A stretch of 64,000 nt of DNA from Vibrio sp. 10N.286.49.B3 (GTDB taxonomy: Bacteria; Pseudomonadota; Gammaproteobacteria; Enterobacterales; Vibrionaceae). The notes beneath the pieces are model-generated. The model saw only the letters and a program-made list of their open reading frames with translations. It searched no databases and was not told the DNA's origin. This document shows positions 47,318 through 56,392 of the stretch, piece after piece. Position 1 is the first letter of the stretch. Every line of letters begins with the position of its first letter. The stretch lies in contig NZ_MCUV01000046.1 in NCBI RefSeq assembly GCF_002873395.1, forward strand, positions 1-64,000, read 5' to 3'. The position numbers and the translations under genes were made by a program.

Positions 47318-49069
47318 TTATTTTGCTTCTAAATGCTCAACCATTAACTGTAATGACTGATTACCTCTAAATTCATTGATATCTAATTTAAATGCCAAGC
47401 GTACGGTTTTAACCGATGCATCAGGCCAGCGACGTAAATCGACATTAAAAGCGATGCCATCAATCATGATATTGGTTGGCATTCCTTTAAATAGCGGCTC
47501 TAGCATGAGCTTGAGATGCTTTTCTCCCACTAGTTTTTGATGTAAAACTTTAAATTCACCATCAAATATCGGCTCTGGAAACGCTTGCCCCCAAGGTCCT
47601 GCGTTGCGCAGTAACTCAGCCGTATGCATGGAAAACTCTTCAGGCTTCAATTCACCGTCAGATAAGATAATACCTTTTAATGTCGTTTCACCTATCTCTT
47701 GGCGCACAACATCATCAAAAAGTTGCTTAAAGCGATCGAAGTCTTTTTCCATGATCGTCAAACCAGCGGCCATCGCATGACCACCAAACTTTAAAATCAG
47801 ACCTGGATTTTGCGTATCAATGCGATCTAAAGCATCGCGCATATGTAAGCCAGGAATCGAACGACATGATCCTTTTATCGACCCTTCCCCACCATCAGCA
47901 AAGGCGATAACAGGACGATGGTATTTATCTTTAATGCGTGACGCTAAGATACCGATAACCCCTTGGTGCCAATCACGCTGAAATAACGCGAGCCCATAAG
48001 GTAATTCACTCGCATCACTAAACTCTATGCGCTCACAAAAAGCCAGTGCTTCTTGCTTCATGCTATCTTCAATTTCTTTGCGTGTTTGGTTTAAGCCATC
48101 CAATTCGCTCGCCATACGACGCGCAGCATGAATATCATTACTCATCAATAGTTCAACGCCAAAAGACATATCATCTAAGCGACCTGCAGCATTAATTCTA
48201 GGTCCAAGAGCAAAGCCAAAGTCGGTGGCAACTAAACGATGCGCTGAACGTTTAGCGACTTCGATTAACGCTTGAATACCTGGTCGACCTTTACCTGCGC
48301 GGATACGTTGTAAGCCTTGATGAACCAAAATTCGGTTGTTTTCATCTAGAGGTACCACATCGGCAACCGTGCCTAGTGCCACTAAATCAATAAGCTCCAT
48401 CAACTTAGGCTCTGCCATGTCTTGTTGAGCAAACCAACCTTCTTTACGCATATGAACGCAAAGCGCCATCATGAGATAAAAAGCAACACCAACACCCGCA
48501 AGTGCTTTTGATGGGAAGCCACAGGTATCTAAGTTTGGGTTCACCATCGCATCAACATTAGGCAACTCATGTCCTGGTAAGTGATGATCAGTCACTAAAA
48601 CCTGCAAGCCTTTTTCTTTGGCATAACGAACGCCATCAATAGAAGAAACGCCATTATCCACCGTCATAATCACTTCAGCGCCTAACTCAATCACTTGATC
48701 GACCACTTCAGGGCTTAACCCATAGCCATCTTCAAAACGATTTGGCACTAAGTAATCCACATTGCCTGAGCCAAGCATGCGTAAAGCTAATACCGACAGT
48801 GCAGAACTGGTTGCACCATCAGCATCAAAGTCACCGACAATGATGATTCGTTTATGGGCTTTAATGGCGTCGAATAACAAAATAACCGCTTGCTCAATGC
48901 CGCCCAACTTTTGGTAAGAATGAAGCCCTCTTGCAGCCGTTTCTAATTGGGTGGCATTGGTGATCCCACGACTAGTGTAAATGCGCTTTAATAGATCAGG
49001 CACAGAATCAGGTAGGGGCGAAAGTTCAGTTTCAGGGCGGCGTTGGATTTCTATCATACGATGTGTCAT
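47318..49069 (-). CDS. recJ: Single-stranded-DNA-specific exonuclease RecJ
   Basis: RecJ degrades single-stranded DNA 5' to 3' in recombination and mismatch repair. The 583-residue DHH-family protein has IVGDFDADGATSSAL, VTVDNGVSS, LVTDHHLPG and GRINAAGRLDDM-type metal-binding motifs, the DHHA1 segment GGHAMAAGLT, and an OB-like C-terminal domain. It follows dsbC and xerD on the same strand, as in E. coli. prfB comes next downstream. Confidence 0.98.
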   Translation of the reverse strand: MTHRMIEIQRRPETELSPLPDSVPDLLKRIYTSRGITNATQLETAARGLHSYQKLGGIEQAVILLFDAIKAHKRIIIVGDFDADGATSSALSVLALRMLGSGNVDYLVPNRFEDGYGLSPEVVDQVIELGAEVIMTVDNGVSSIDGVRYAKEKGLQVLVTDHHLPGHELPNVDAMVNPNLDTCGFPSKALAGVGVAFYLMMALCVHMRKEGWFAQQDMAEPKLMELIDLVALGTVADVVPLDENNRILVHQGLQRIRAGKGRPGIQALIEVAKRSAHRLVATDFGFALGPRINAAGRLDDMSFGVELLMSNDIHAARRMASELDGLNQTRKEIEDSMKQEALAFCERIEFSDASELPYGLALFQRDWHQGVIGILASRIKDKYHRPVIAFADGGEGSIKGSCRSIPGLHMRDALDRIDTQNPGLILKFGGHAMAAGLTIMEKDFDRFKQLFDDVVRQEIGETTLKGIILSDGELKPEEFSMHTAELLRNAGPWGQAFPEPIFDGEFKVLHQKLVGEKHLKLMLEPLFKGMPTNIMIDGIAFNVDLRRWPDASVKTVRLAFKLDINEFRGNQSLQLMVEHLEAK

Positions 49070-49110
49070 TAAAGCCTAACCAATCATTGTTAGGCTTTAC
49101 TCCTAGTAAA

Positions 49111-49896
49111 TTATTGTTCTAAACGTTGTAAAAGCTGTGCTGGTGGCAGGTAACCACTCACTAATTCACCGTTTGCTAAGAAAATAGCGGGTGTACCTGT
49201 GATGCCTAACTCACGACCTAGTTGGTGGTGCGTTGCGATGGTCTGTTGGCACTGAGCTAAGTCTTGCTCAGATGCTGTAAAGCTGCGTTTTGCCTTCGCA
49301 GCCGTCATTGCTACAGCAGGATCTTCTGCGCACCAAATTTTTGCCATTTGCTCAGCCACTGGACCAACACTACCTTGGCGAGGGTAAGCGAGGTAACGTA
49401 CTGTAATACCGAGTGCGTTATACCCTTCCATTTGGCTATGTAATTTGCTGCAGTAACCACAAGAGATATCAGTAAAGACAGTCACTACATATTTTTCATT
49501 GCTTGCTTTATATTCAATCATCGTATCTTGTAGTGCTGCAATTTTCTCGGCATTAATCGGCGCTTGGCGCTGTGCTAATACATCTTGGAAACTGCCATCT
49601 TCATTCAATTGATATAAAGTACCAGCAATAAAGTGCTCACCATTTGGTGATGAGAAAAGAACGCCACCTGTCGTTTGGATTTCAACTAACCCATCAACAT
49701 CCGATGGCGTAACGTTAATAACTTCAACGCCAATTTTACTAAATCTTGCCGTCAAGGCAGCAAGGTCAACATCAACGCTTTGTACTGACGTTGGTTTAAC
49801 TTCTTCTGCCTTAACCGTTGAAGCACCAGCTTCACCATTGCAAGCTGTAAGTAAGAAAGGGAGAGTTAGCAGTGGTAGTCGGCGTAATACGCTCAT
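49111..49896 (-). CDS. dsbC: Thiol:disulfide interchange protein DsbC
   Basis: DsbC is the periplasmic disulfide isomerase kept reduced by DsbD. The product from the ATG at 49896 (AAGG eight bases upstream) has 261 residues. It has an N-terminal dimerisation domain and a thioredoxin domain with the active site DISCGYCSKLH (CGYC) and a cis-Pro segment (GTPAIF). The signal segment ends LLTACNGEAG, a lipobox-like sequence with Cys19, so this DsbC may be a lipoprotein instead of a freely soluble one. A TTG five codons upstream was rejected as the start. It lies between xerD and recJ, as in E. coli. Confidence 0.95.
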   Translation of the reverse strand: MSVLRRLPLLTLPFLLTACNGEAGASTVKAEEVKPTSVQSVDVDLAALTARFSKIGVEVINVTPSDVDGLVEIQTTGGVLFSSPNGEHFIAGTLYQLNEDGSFQDVLAQRQAPINAEKIAALQDTMIEYKASNEKYVVTVFTDISCGYCSKLHSQMEGYNALGITVRYLAYPRQGSVGPVAEQMAKIWCAEDPAVAMTAAKAKRSFTASEQDLAQCQQTIATHHQLGRELGITGTPAIFLANGELVSGYLPPAQLLQRLEQ

Positions 49897-49921
49897 TAAA
49901 TATACCTTCAATTATTTAGGG

Positions 49922-50854
49922 CTAAGATCGAGGGTGATGATCTGCGTGAATTTGTTTTAGTCGCTCAGTAGCAACATGAGTATAAATTTGAGTGGTTGAT
50001 AAGTCACTATGTCCTAACAACATCTGTACGACCCTGAGATCAGCGCCATAGTTCAATAAATGCGTCGCAAAAGCGTGGCGCAGTACATGGGGAGATAATA
50101 GCTCAGTATCGATTTCAGCTAAAACGGCATAATGTTTAATACGATGCCAAAATGTTTGTCGAGTCATTTGCTTAGCTCGGCGACTAGGAAAAACCACATC
50201 CGATGTTTTTTCACCTAACAGCTGTGAACGACCTTGTTCAATAAAGGTTTCAATCCAGTCAACCGCACTTTCTCCCATCGGTACTAAGCGCTCTTTGCCC
50301 CCTTTACCCGTGACACGCACAACGCCTTGTCGCAAGCTGACGTTTTCCATGGTCAAGCTGATCAGCTCGGTCACACGCAAGCCTGTCGCATACAAGAGTT
50401 CTAGCATGGCTTTATCACGCAACTCCAGAGGATCATTTGGATCGGGCGCTTCAAGTAAAGCATCCACTTGATCTTCTGATAAATCCTTTGGTAACCGTTG
50501 TGGTAATTTAGGGCTGACCAATAAAGCGCTAGGATCATCCATGCGCACTTTTTCACGGTGCAAGTACTGGAATAAGCGACGGATCGCGGAAATCATTCGA
50601 GCACGAGAGGTCTGTTTATAATCTTGATCAGCCAGCCAAGCTTGATACTCATGTAGGCCAGCAGTACTAATAAAGTCGAGTTTATAGTTATACGTTTCCA
50701 TCCAAGAGAGTAGCTTAACTAAGTCGGTTCGATACGATGATAAGGTGTTTTCTGATAAGCCCCTTTCCATCCACATCGCATCAAGAAATTGCTCTGTAAG
50801 ATGACGATCATCAGAAAAGTCTGAAGATGGATTGAGTGGTGCAGAGGTTTCCAT
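49922..50854 (-). CDS. xerD: Site-specific tyrosine recombinase XerD
   Basis: XerD acts with XerC at dif to resolve chromosome dimers at the FtsK septum. From the ATG at 50854 (AGGCGG seven bases upstream) it has 310 residues. It has a SAM-like N-terminal domain (about 20-105) and a catalytic domain with arginine in TGLRVTEL, HVLRHAFATHLL, LGHSDLSTTQIYTH and the nucleophilic Tyr. It heads the xerD-dsbC-recJ group and diverges from fldB. Confidence 0.98.
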   Translation of the reverse strand: METSAPLNPSSDFSDDRHLTEQFLDAMWMERGLSENTLSSYRTDLVKLLSWMETYNYKLDFISTAGLHEYQAWLADQDYKQTSRARMISAIRRLFQYLHREKVRMDDPSALLVSPKLPQRLPKDLSEDQVDALLEAPDPNDPLELRDKAMLELLYATGLRVTELISLTMENVSLRQGVVRVTGKGGKERLVPMGESAVDWIETFIEQGRSQLLGEKTSDVVFPSRRAKQMTRQTFWHRIKHYAVLAEIDTELLSPHVLRHAFATHLLNYGADLRVVQMLLGHSDLSTTQIYTHVATERLKQIHADHHPRS

Positions 50855-51012
50855 TATATAACCGCCTAAAATCATTATTAAATCTCTTGGCAGAGTATGC
50901 CAGAGGCTAGTGAAATACCATAAAAAAACAACGATTGATGGATATTGACTGCAAAGCGAATCGTTTTATGGTTAGAATCGGGCAAGACTTTCAATCAGGT
51001 ACCTTTGATACG

Positions 51013-51531
51013 ATGAAAATTGGATTATTTTACGGCTCAACGACTTGCTACACTGAAATGGCAGCGGAAAAAATTCGCGCGATTATTGGAGATGACCTTG
51101 TTGATCTTCACAATGTAAAAGAAAGCCCACTTTCACTCATGAACGACTATGATTTACTCATACTTGGAATTTCCACATGGGATTTTGGTGAAATACAAGA
51201 AGACTGGGGGGCTATATGGCAGCAAATCGGTGGCGTGTCACTAAACGAAAAATGCGTAGCGCTGTTCGGACTCGGCGATCAAGAAGGCTATGGCGAGTGG
51301 TATCTGGATGCCATGGGACTGCTGCATGATGAGTTACAAGTAACAGGTTGCAAGTTTATTGGTTACTGGCCAAATCAAGGCTACGAATTTGAAGCGTCAA
51401 AAGCACTCACCCCAGATGGTAGTCACTTTGTTGGCTTAGCTCTTGATGAAGATAGCCAATATGAGTTAAGTGATGAGCGCATTGACATTTGGTGTGAGCA
51501 AATACTCACTCAGTATCACGACTCGCTATAG
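51013..51531 (+). CDS. fldB: Flavodoxin FldB
   Basis: The 172-residue long-chain flavodoxin carries FMN as a one-electron donor. It begins [21 protein letters not shown] (the phosphate-binding loop T-T-C-Y-T-E) and shows [16 protein letters not shown] and [18 protein letters not shown]. The ATG at 51013 is preferred to an in-frame start 26 codons upstream that would overlap the divergent xerD promoter region. fldB beside xerD is also the E. coli arrangement. Confidence 0.95.
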   Translation: MKIGLFYGSTTCYTEMAAEKIRAIIGDDLVDLHNVKESPLSLMNDYDLLILGISTWDFGEIQEDWGAIWQQIGGVSLNEKCVALFGLGDQEGYGEWYLDAMGLLHDELQVTGCKFIGYWPNQGYEFEASKALTPDGSHFVGLALDEDSQYELSDERIDIWCEQILTQYHDSL

Positions 51532-51601
51532 CTCTATTCACTGTAAGCGACTCACTACACTCTATTTTCTATCGCAGTCTTAATTAAAACACTGGCTATA
51601 G

Positions 51602-51637
51602 AAAAGGCCTCACTTGCTACCAAGTGAGGCCTTTTTT
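51602..51637. terminator. Bidirectional terminator between fldB and brnQ
   Basis: AAAAGGCCTCACTTG and CAAGTGAGGCCTTTT pair perfectly around CTAC; the right side ends in T residues and the left in A residues. Confidence 0.9.
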
Positions 51638-51668
51638 GTATCGATAGAGGGCGTGTTATACCACGTTA

Positions 51669-52982
51669 TTATGCGGCTTCTTTCGTTAACGCTTGCTCTG
51701 ATGTTTTACCAACAAAGAACATCGCTACGATAGCTGCAGACGTTGGCAGTAACCAACCCATACCAACGCTAAACAAAGGCAGTGCATCGAATGCTGACAC
51801 ATCAAGACCAGCGACTTTAGCTGCATCAAGTAGAGCGAACAGTAGAGATACTGATAGTACGAAACGGTACGCTAAACCTGGGTTTGGCAGACGGTTACGA
51901 ACAAATGCTAGTACAATCAATGCAATCGTTACTGGGTAAAGAGCAAACAGTACAGGTACTGAAAGTGAAATCAGTTGAGCTAGACCGATGTTTGCTACTG
52001 TTGCACAAGCAACACCAATAATGATAACCCACTTTTTGTAGCTTATTGATGTGATTGAGCTGAAGTAATCAGAACATGCAGAGATAAGGCCAATCGCTGT
52101 TGTTAGACACGCTAAAATAACAATGCTTGATAGAACAACCTGACCAGAAGGGCCAAATAAAGCTTGTACATATTGCGCTAATACAATGCCACCATTATCG
52201 GCACCAGGAGCCACAACTGAACTTGTTGCGCCTAGGTAGAATAAAGAAATGTATACAAAAGCCAAACCTAGCGCTGCAACACATGCCGCTGATACTAAGT
52301 ATTTACGGATAGCTGAATCATCCGTTATACCTTTCTTACGCAGAGCATCAACAATCAGCATACCAAACATTAGTGCGCCAAAAGTATCCATGGTGTTATA
52401 ACCTTCCAGGAAACCGGTCGCTAATGGTTGAGTGATATAATCACCTTGTGCAGCCAGAATATCGCCTTGTGGGTTAACAAATACCGTTACCGATAAAATG
52501 ATAAGACCAAAGAAAAGAACAGGTGTTAATAGCTTACCAATGACATCAATCAGTTTGCCTTGTGCCCATGCAAAGTACATTGCTATAGCAAAGAATCCGA
52601 TAGAGAAAATCGTTAGGTGCATCTGCTGAGCGTCAGCAAAGAATGGACGAATACCCATTTCGTATGCCACTAACCCAGTACGAGGGGCAGCAAAAGCAGG
52701 ACCAATGATAATGTAAATAAGTACAGCAATAATAAGCGCTATACGCTTTGGTAGGTCTTGTGTTAAATGACTCCAACTACCACCAGCAACCGCGATCGCA
52801 ATAATTGTCACAAGAGGAAGACCGACAGCGGTTAATAGAAAACCTGTCATCGCTGATAAAACATTACCACCAGCAAGTTGACCGGCTAAAGGTGGGAATA
52901 TGATGTTACCTGCACCCAAAAAGAAAGCGAAAAGCATAAAGCCTACCGCAAGAATATCTGTTAATTTTAAGCTCTGTTTCAC
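51669..52982 (-). CDS. brnQ: Branched-chain amino acid/Na+ (LIVCS) transporter BrnQ
   Basis: BrnQ imports leucine, isoleucine and valine. The 437-residue protein has about 12 hydrophobic segments, the start ILAVGFMLFAFFLGAGNIIFPP and the segment FLEGYNTMDTFGALMFG, both typical of the family. The start is GTG preceded by AAGGGC. It stands alone and converges on fldB. Confidence 0.95.
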   Translation of the reverse strand: MKQSLKLTDILAVGFMLFAFFLGAGNIIFPPLAGQLAGGNVLSAMTGFLLTAVGLPLVTIIAIAVAGGSWSHLTQDLPKRIALIIAVLIYIIIGPAFAAPRTGLVAYEMGIRPFFADAQQMHLTIFSIGFFAIAMYFAWAQGKLIDVIGKLLTPVLFFGLIILSVTVFVNPQGDILAAQGDYITQPLATGFLEGYNTMDTFGALMFGMLIVDALRKKGITDDSAIRKYLVSAACVAALGLAFVYISLFYLGATSSVVAPGADNGGIVLAQYVQALFGPSGQVVLSSIVILACLTTAIGLISACSDYFSSITSISYKKWVIIIGVACATVANIGLAQLISLSVPVLFALYPVTIALIVLAFVRNRLPNPGLAYRFVLSVSLLFALLDAAKVAGLDVSAFDALPLFSVGMGWLLPTSAAIVAMFFVGKTSEQALTKEAA

Positions 52983-53082
52983 AGGCTGCCCTTATTGTTA
53001 TATTTAGAATATTGTTGTGTGTGTTGTGTTTGCATTACTAACTTGTGATAGCTGTCAAAACTTCACAATGTATAATTTATGT

Positions 53083-53184
53083 CAGGATAATGACTAAACC
53101 TTCAATAGTTGGCAACCCCAAAGGTAAAAACGCCACATAAAACCAAATAATCACGTCAAAAGCAGTTTATATCACTGCTTTTTT
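53083..53184 (+). ncRNA. Candidate small RNA between brnQ and trmN6
   Basis: A TATAAT (53071-53076) would start a transcript near 53083. It would end in the terminator AAAGCAGT-TTATATC-ACTGCTTT followed by T residues (53158-53184), giving about 100 bases. No ORF is served by this terminator on the plus strand. The -35 region is weak, with a CRP-like site overlapping it. I do not recognise the RNA; the alternative is a terminator for a leftward transcript. Confidence 0.35.
53158..53184 (+). terminator. Orphan Rho-independent terminator
   Basis: The stem AAAGCAGT/ACTGCTTT with a seven-base loop is followed by T residues. A-rich sequence on its left means it could also act weakly on the minus strand. 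Confidence 0.7.
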
Positions 53185-53310
53185 GATTGAAGTATAGAAT
53201 TAATCACTTAACATACAACCATCAAATAACGCAACATGTAGAACATAGAACCAAACAAATCATTAACAGTAGCCGTATTCACTTAAATAACTAAAGAAGC
53301 CAGCATAAAC

Positions 53311-54045
53311 ATGAAAAGCAATGAATCGTCAAATTCTGCCAATAAAACCAAAGACTTTCAGTTCAAGCAGTTCTCAATTTATGGTGGAAATAGCGGTATG
53401 CCCGTCAGTACTGATGGCGTTTTACTCGGCGCATGGAGCATATTCACACAGGATCAACAGGTACTTGATATTGGCACAGGGACGGGATTACTGAGCTTAA
53501 TGATCGCACAACGCTATCCTGAAATAGACATTACCGCTGTGGATATTGATGACTTTGCCTACCAAGCCGCGCACTTTAATTGCCAGCAATCACCTTGGGC
53601 AAATAGGATTCAACTGCAACAAGGGGATGTGTTGACGCTTTCTTTTGATCGCTGTTTTGATGGCATCATTTGTAATCCCCCTTATTTTGTCAATGGGGCT
53701 CAAGCTCAAAACCAACAAAGAGCGACCGCTCGACATACCGATAGCTTAGAACACAAAGCGCTGCTGATTCGATGCTGGGAGCTACTCAATGAGCAAGGGC
53801 ATGCCAGTTTTATTTTGCCTATCGTTGAAGGTGAAGCGTTTATTCACAGCGCACAACAATTAGGTTGGTTTCTCGCTAGACGTTGTGATGTTAAACCTTC
53901 ACCTAAAAAGCCAGTACACCGCATTTTATTTGAACTCAGTAAAAAAGAGACAACTTGCCAGTCAGCAACATTAACAATTCATGCTGAAAACGGTTATAGC
54001 GATGCATTTATTGCCTTAAGCAAAGATTTTTATCTCAAGATGTAG
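53311..54045 (+). CDS. trmN6: tRNA1(Val) (adenine(37)-N6)-methyltransferase TrmN6 (YfiC)
   Basis: The enzyme methylates A37 of tRNA-Val. The 244-residue class I methyltransferase has the SAM-binding motif [18 protein letters not shown] and the N6-adenine signature IICNPPYF. It precedes srmB on the same strand; in E. coli yfiC and srmB are adjacent but divergent. Confidence 0.93.
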   Translation: MKSNESSNSANKTKDFQFKQFSIYGGNSGMPVSTDGVLLGAWSIFTQDQQVLDIGTGTGLLSLMIAQRYPEIDITAVDIDDFAYQAAHFNCQQSPWANRIQLQQGDVLTLSFDRCFDGIICNPPYFVNGAQAQNQQRATARHTDSLEHKALLIRCWELLNEQGHASFILPIVEGEAFIHSAQQLGWFLARRCDVKPSPKKPVHRILFELSKKETTCQSATLTIHAENGYSDAFIALSKDFYLKM

Positions 54046-54053
54046 AAATATCA

Positions 54054-54069
54054 TGTGATCCAAATCACT
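54054..54069. promoter_or_regulatory. CRP-like site overlapping the srmB promoter
   Basis: TGTGATCCAAATCACT fits TGTGA-N6-TCACA at nine of ten fixed positions. A TATAAT at 54078-54083 follows, so the site covers the -35 position (centre about -28). That placement would suit repression; CRP or a related regulator could bind. Confidence 0.5.
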
Positions 54070-54155
54070 AATGCTTCTATAATGGCTGACTATTCTTATA
54101 TCTCTTGATCCTAACGTTGGGGTCGAGAAAATTTATCGCTTGTGGAGAAACAACA

Positions 54156-55385
54156 GTGATCAGAACCTTTGCAGACCTCGATCTTGACCAAGATCTACTG
54201 AAAGCAATCGACGAAATGGGCTTCGAGCGCCCTACCCAAGTGCAAGCCGAAGCGATCCCACAAGCGTTAGATGGAAAGGACGTTTTAGCTTCTGCCCCAA
54301 CTGGCACAGGCAAAACAGCTTCTTTTGTTCTACCAGCACTTCAATACCTACTCGACTTTCCACGCCGAAAGCCTGGGCCAGCGCGCATGCTGATCCTAAC
54401 GCCAACTCGTGAACTTGCTATCCAAATTACCGAGCAAGCAAAAGAGTTAGCAAAATACACCAACCTAAATATCTTTACGATTACAGGTGGTGTTATGTAT
54501 CAAGAGCACGCGGATATCCTCAGCAAAACTCAAGATATCGTGGTAGCAACACCAGGTCGCCTAATGGAATACATTGAATCAGAGCGCTTTGATTGTCGTG
54601 CGATTGAGTGGCTTATTCTTGATGAAGCTGACCGTATGCTTGATATGGGCTTTGGTCCTGTTGTTGACCGCTTATCCACTGAGTGTCGCTGGCGTAAACA
54701 AACGCTTCTTTTCTCTGCGACTTTAGAAGGGAAAGGCGTTGAAGGCTTTACGGATGATCTGCTCAAGAACCCAGTAAAAGTTGACTCACAGTCATCACTG
54801 CGTGAGCGTAAAAAGATTACTCAATGGTACCACCGTGCTGATACGGCCGAGCATAAGCTTAGCCTATTAAAGCACATCATCACAGAGCAAGCAGAGCACA
54901 CTATCGTCTTCCTCAAGACACGTGAACGCCTAGGCGAACTGCGCGCTCAATTAGAAAGTGCGCAAATCCCATGTGCATGGATCCAAGGTGAAATGCCTCA
55001 AGAGCGTCGTAACAACGCGATTAGCCGTTTCCGTGATGGTAGCGTTAATGTACTGCTAGCGACCGATGTTGCTGCGCGTGGTATCGATTTACCTGATGTT
55101 AGCCACGTGATTAACTACGACATGCCACGAACAGCTGATGTTTACTTACACCGTATTGGCCGTACTGCTCGTGCAGGTAAAAAAGGTAGTGCAATTTCTC
55201 TTATCGAAGCACACGACCAACTCATGATTGAACGTGTTGCACGCTATACAAAAGAAGCGATCAAAGAACGCTTCATTGAAGGCATGCGCCCAACGCATAA
55301 AAAGCCAAGCGTAACGAAGAAAAAGAAAGCCGTAAAAAGCAGCAAAAAAGCCGTTGTTAAAAAGAAGAAAGCTAAGAAAAAGTAA
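54156..55385 (+). CDS. srmB: ATP-dependent DEAD-box RNA helicase SrmB
   Basis: SrmB helps early 50S subunit assembly. The 409-residue protein has all DEAD-box motifs: APTGTGKT, PTRELA, TPGR, DEAD, SAT, ATDVAARGID and HRIGRTAR. The start is GTG at 54156 with GGAG eight bases upstream, and the protein then begins VIRTFADLDLDQ, matching E. coli SrmB; an earlier in-frame start has no such support. The C-terminal tail is a short Lys-rich run, less extensive than in E. coli (444 residues). Confidence 0.95.
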   Translation: MIRTFADLDLDQDLLKAIDEMGFERPTQVQAEAIPQALDGKDVLASAPTGTGKTASFVLPALQYLLDFPRRKPGPARMLILTPTRELAIQITEQAKELAKYTNLNIFTITGGVMYQEHADILSKTQDIVVATPGRLMEYIESERFDCRAIEWLILDEADRMLDMGFGPVVDRLSTECRWRKQTLLFSATLEGKGVEGFTDDLLKNPVKVDSQSSLRERKKITQWYHRADTAEHKLSLLKHIITEQAEHTIVFLKTRERLGELRAQLESAQIPCAWIQGEMPQERRNNAISRFRDGSVNVLLATDVAARGIDLPDVSHVINYDMPRTADVYLHRIGRTARAGKKGSAISLIEAHDQLMIERVARYTKEAIKERFIEGMRPTHKKPSVTKKKKAVKSSKKAVVKKKKAKKK

Positions 55386-55421
55386 TCATACCGATCATAG
55401 CCAGTAAGCTTTAAACGATTT

Positions 55422-55453
55422 AAGCCCTAATGTCTCAGATATTAGGGCTTTTT
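55422..55453 (+). terminator. Rho-independent terminator of srmB
   Basis: AAGCCCTAAT and ATTAGGGCTT form a stem around a nine-base loop, followed by TTTA. It also lies at the end of the convergent yaaA gene. Confidence 0.8.
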
Positions 55454-55474
55454 ATTATTCATTGATTGCGATAA

Positions 55475-56260
55475 TTAACGACTCGGTGTCTGCTCTTCGC
55501 GTTTAAACACCAATTCTGATTCTGTTGATTCTTCAGCAACAAAATAATAGCCAGCAACATCAAACTGAGTCAGCTCTTCAATCGAATTGACACGCTGTTG
55601 AACAATATAACGAGCCATCATTCCACGTGCTTTCTTGGCATAAAAGCTAATCACTTTATATTGCCCATTCTTGCAATCTTTGAAAACAGGAGTAATGACT
55701 TTCCCCGTTAATTGCTTAGGTTTAACAGCTTTAAAATACTCATTGGAGGCTAAGTTTATTAATAAAGCCTCGTTTTGATCAGCCATGGTTTGGTTAAGAT
55801 GATCGGTTATCTTATCACCCCAAAATTGATACAAATTCGTGCCACGTTCATTAGCAAGACGCGTTCCCATCTCTAATCGGTAAGGCTGCATCAAATCAAG
55901 CGGCTTTAAGACACCATATAAGCCAGATAACATACGCATGTGTTGCTGAGCATAATCAAAATCAGCCTCGCTTAACGTATTGGCATCAAAACCGGTGTAA
56001 ACATCTCCCTTAAAAGCAAGAATCGCTTGGCGGGCATTATCGACAGTAAACGCTTCACTCCATTGCGCAAAGCGTGCCACATTGAGGCTGGCAATTTTAT
56101 CGCTTACTTTCATCAAAGTTGAAATATCAGCGGGCGTTAACTTACGACATACTTCAATCAGTTGTGCTGAGTCACCAACCAGTTCAGGCTGGGTAAAACG
56201 GGTCGTTGCAAGAGGAGACTCATAATCGAGCGTCTTGGCGGGAGATACCACTATTAGCAT
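55475..56260 (-). CDS. yaaA: Peroxide stress protein YaaA (DUF328/UPF0246)
   Basis: YaaA lowers free iron and protects against hydrogen peroxide in E. coli, where OxyR induces it. The 261-residue protein starts [16 protein letters not shown] and has the family blocks [33 protein letters not shown] and [13 protein letters not shown]. Its ATG lies 43 bases from the terminator of the AGCS gene. I saw no clear OxyR site. Confidence 0.95.
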   Translation of the reverse strand: MLIVVSPAKTLDYESPLATTRFTQPELVGDSAQLIEVCRKLTPADISTLMKVSDKIASLNVARFAQWSEAFTVDNARQAILAFKGDVYTGFDANTLSEADFDYAQQHMRMLSGLYGVLKPLDLMQPYRLEMGTRLANERGTNLYQFWGDKITDHLNQTMADQNEALLINLASNEYFKAVKPKQLTGKVITPVFKDCKNGQYKVISFYAKKARGMMARYIVQQRVNSIEELTQFDVAGYYFVAEESTESELVFKREEQTPSR

Positions 56261-56302
56261 GACTTATACTCTTATAATAATTTTATTGTTTTAAGAGTAT
56301 AA

Positions 56303-56343
56303 AAAAGCCACGCGACCTCAACAAGAGAGATTTGCGTGGCTTT
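56303..56343 (-). terminator. Rho-independent terminator of the AGCS symporter gene
   Basis: On the minus strand AAAGCCACGC pairs with GCGTGGCTTT around a long loop and is followed by TTTT. It separates the symporter gene from yaaA. Confidence 0.75.
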
Positions 56344-56392
56344 GCCTATTAATGCCATAGCCATCTACATTTGTAGTGACCGTCGCATTCAA

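Larger units (their letters stand above)
52983..53310. other. brnQ-trmN6 intergenic region
   Basis: The 328-base gap between divergent genes has a CRP-like element (TGTGATAGCTGTCAAA at 53044-53059), a perfect -10 TATAAT (53071-53076) and a strong terminator with no gene before it (53158-53184). No protein-coding frame is supported. Confidence 0.65.

Noticed and set aside
50935..51012. Longer fldB start
   Set aside because: The flavodoxin fold begins at MKIGLF; the extra residues have no family counterpart and overlap the xerD-fldB promoter region.
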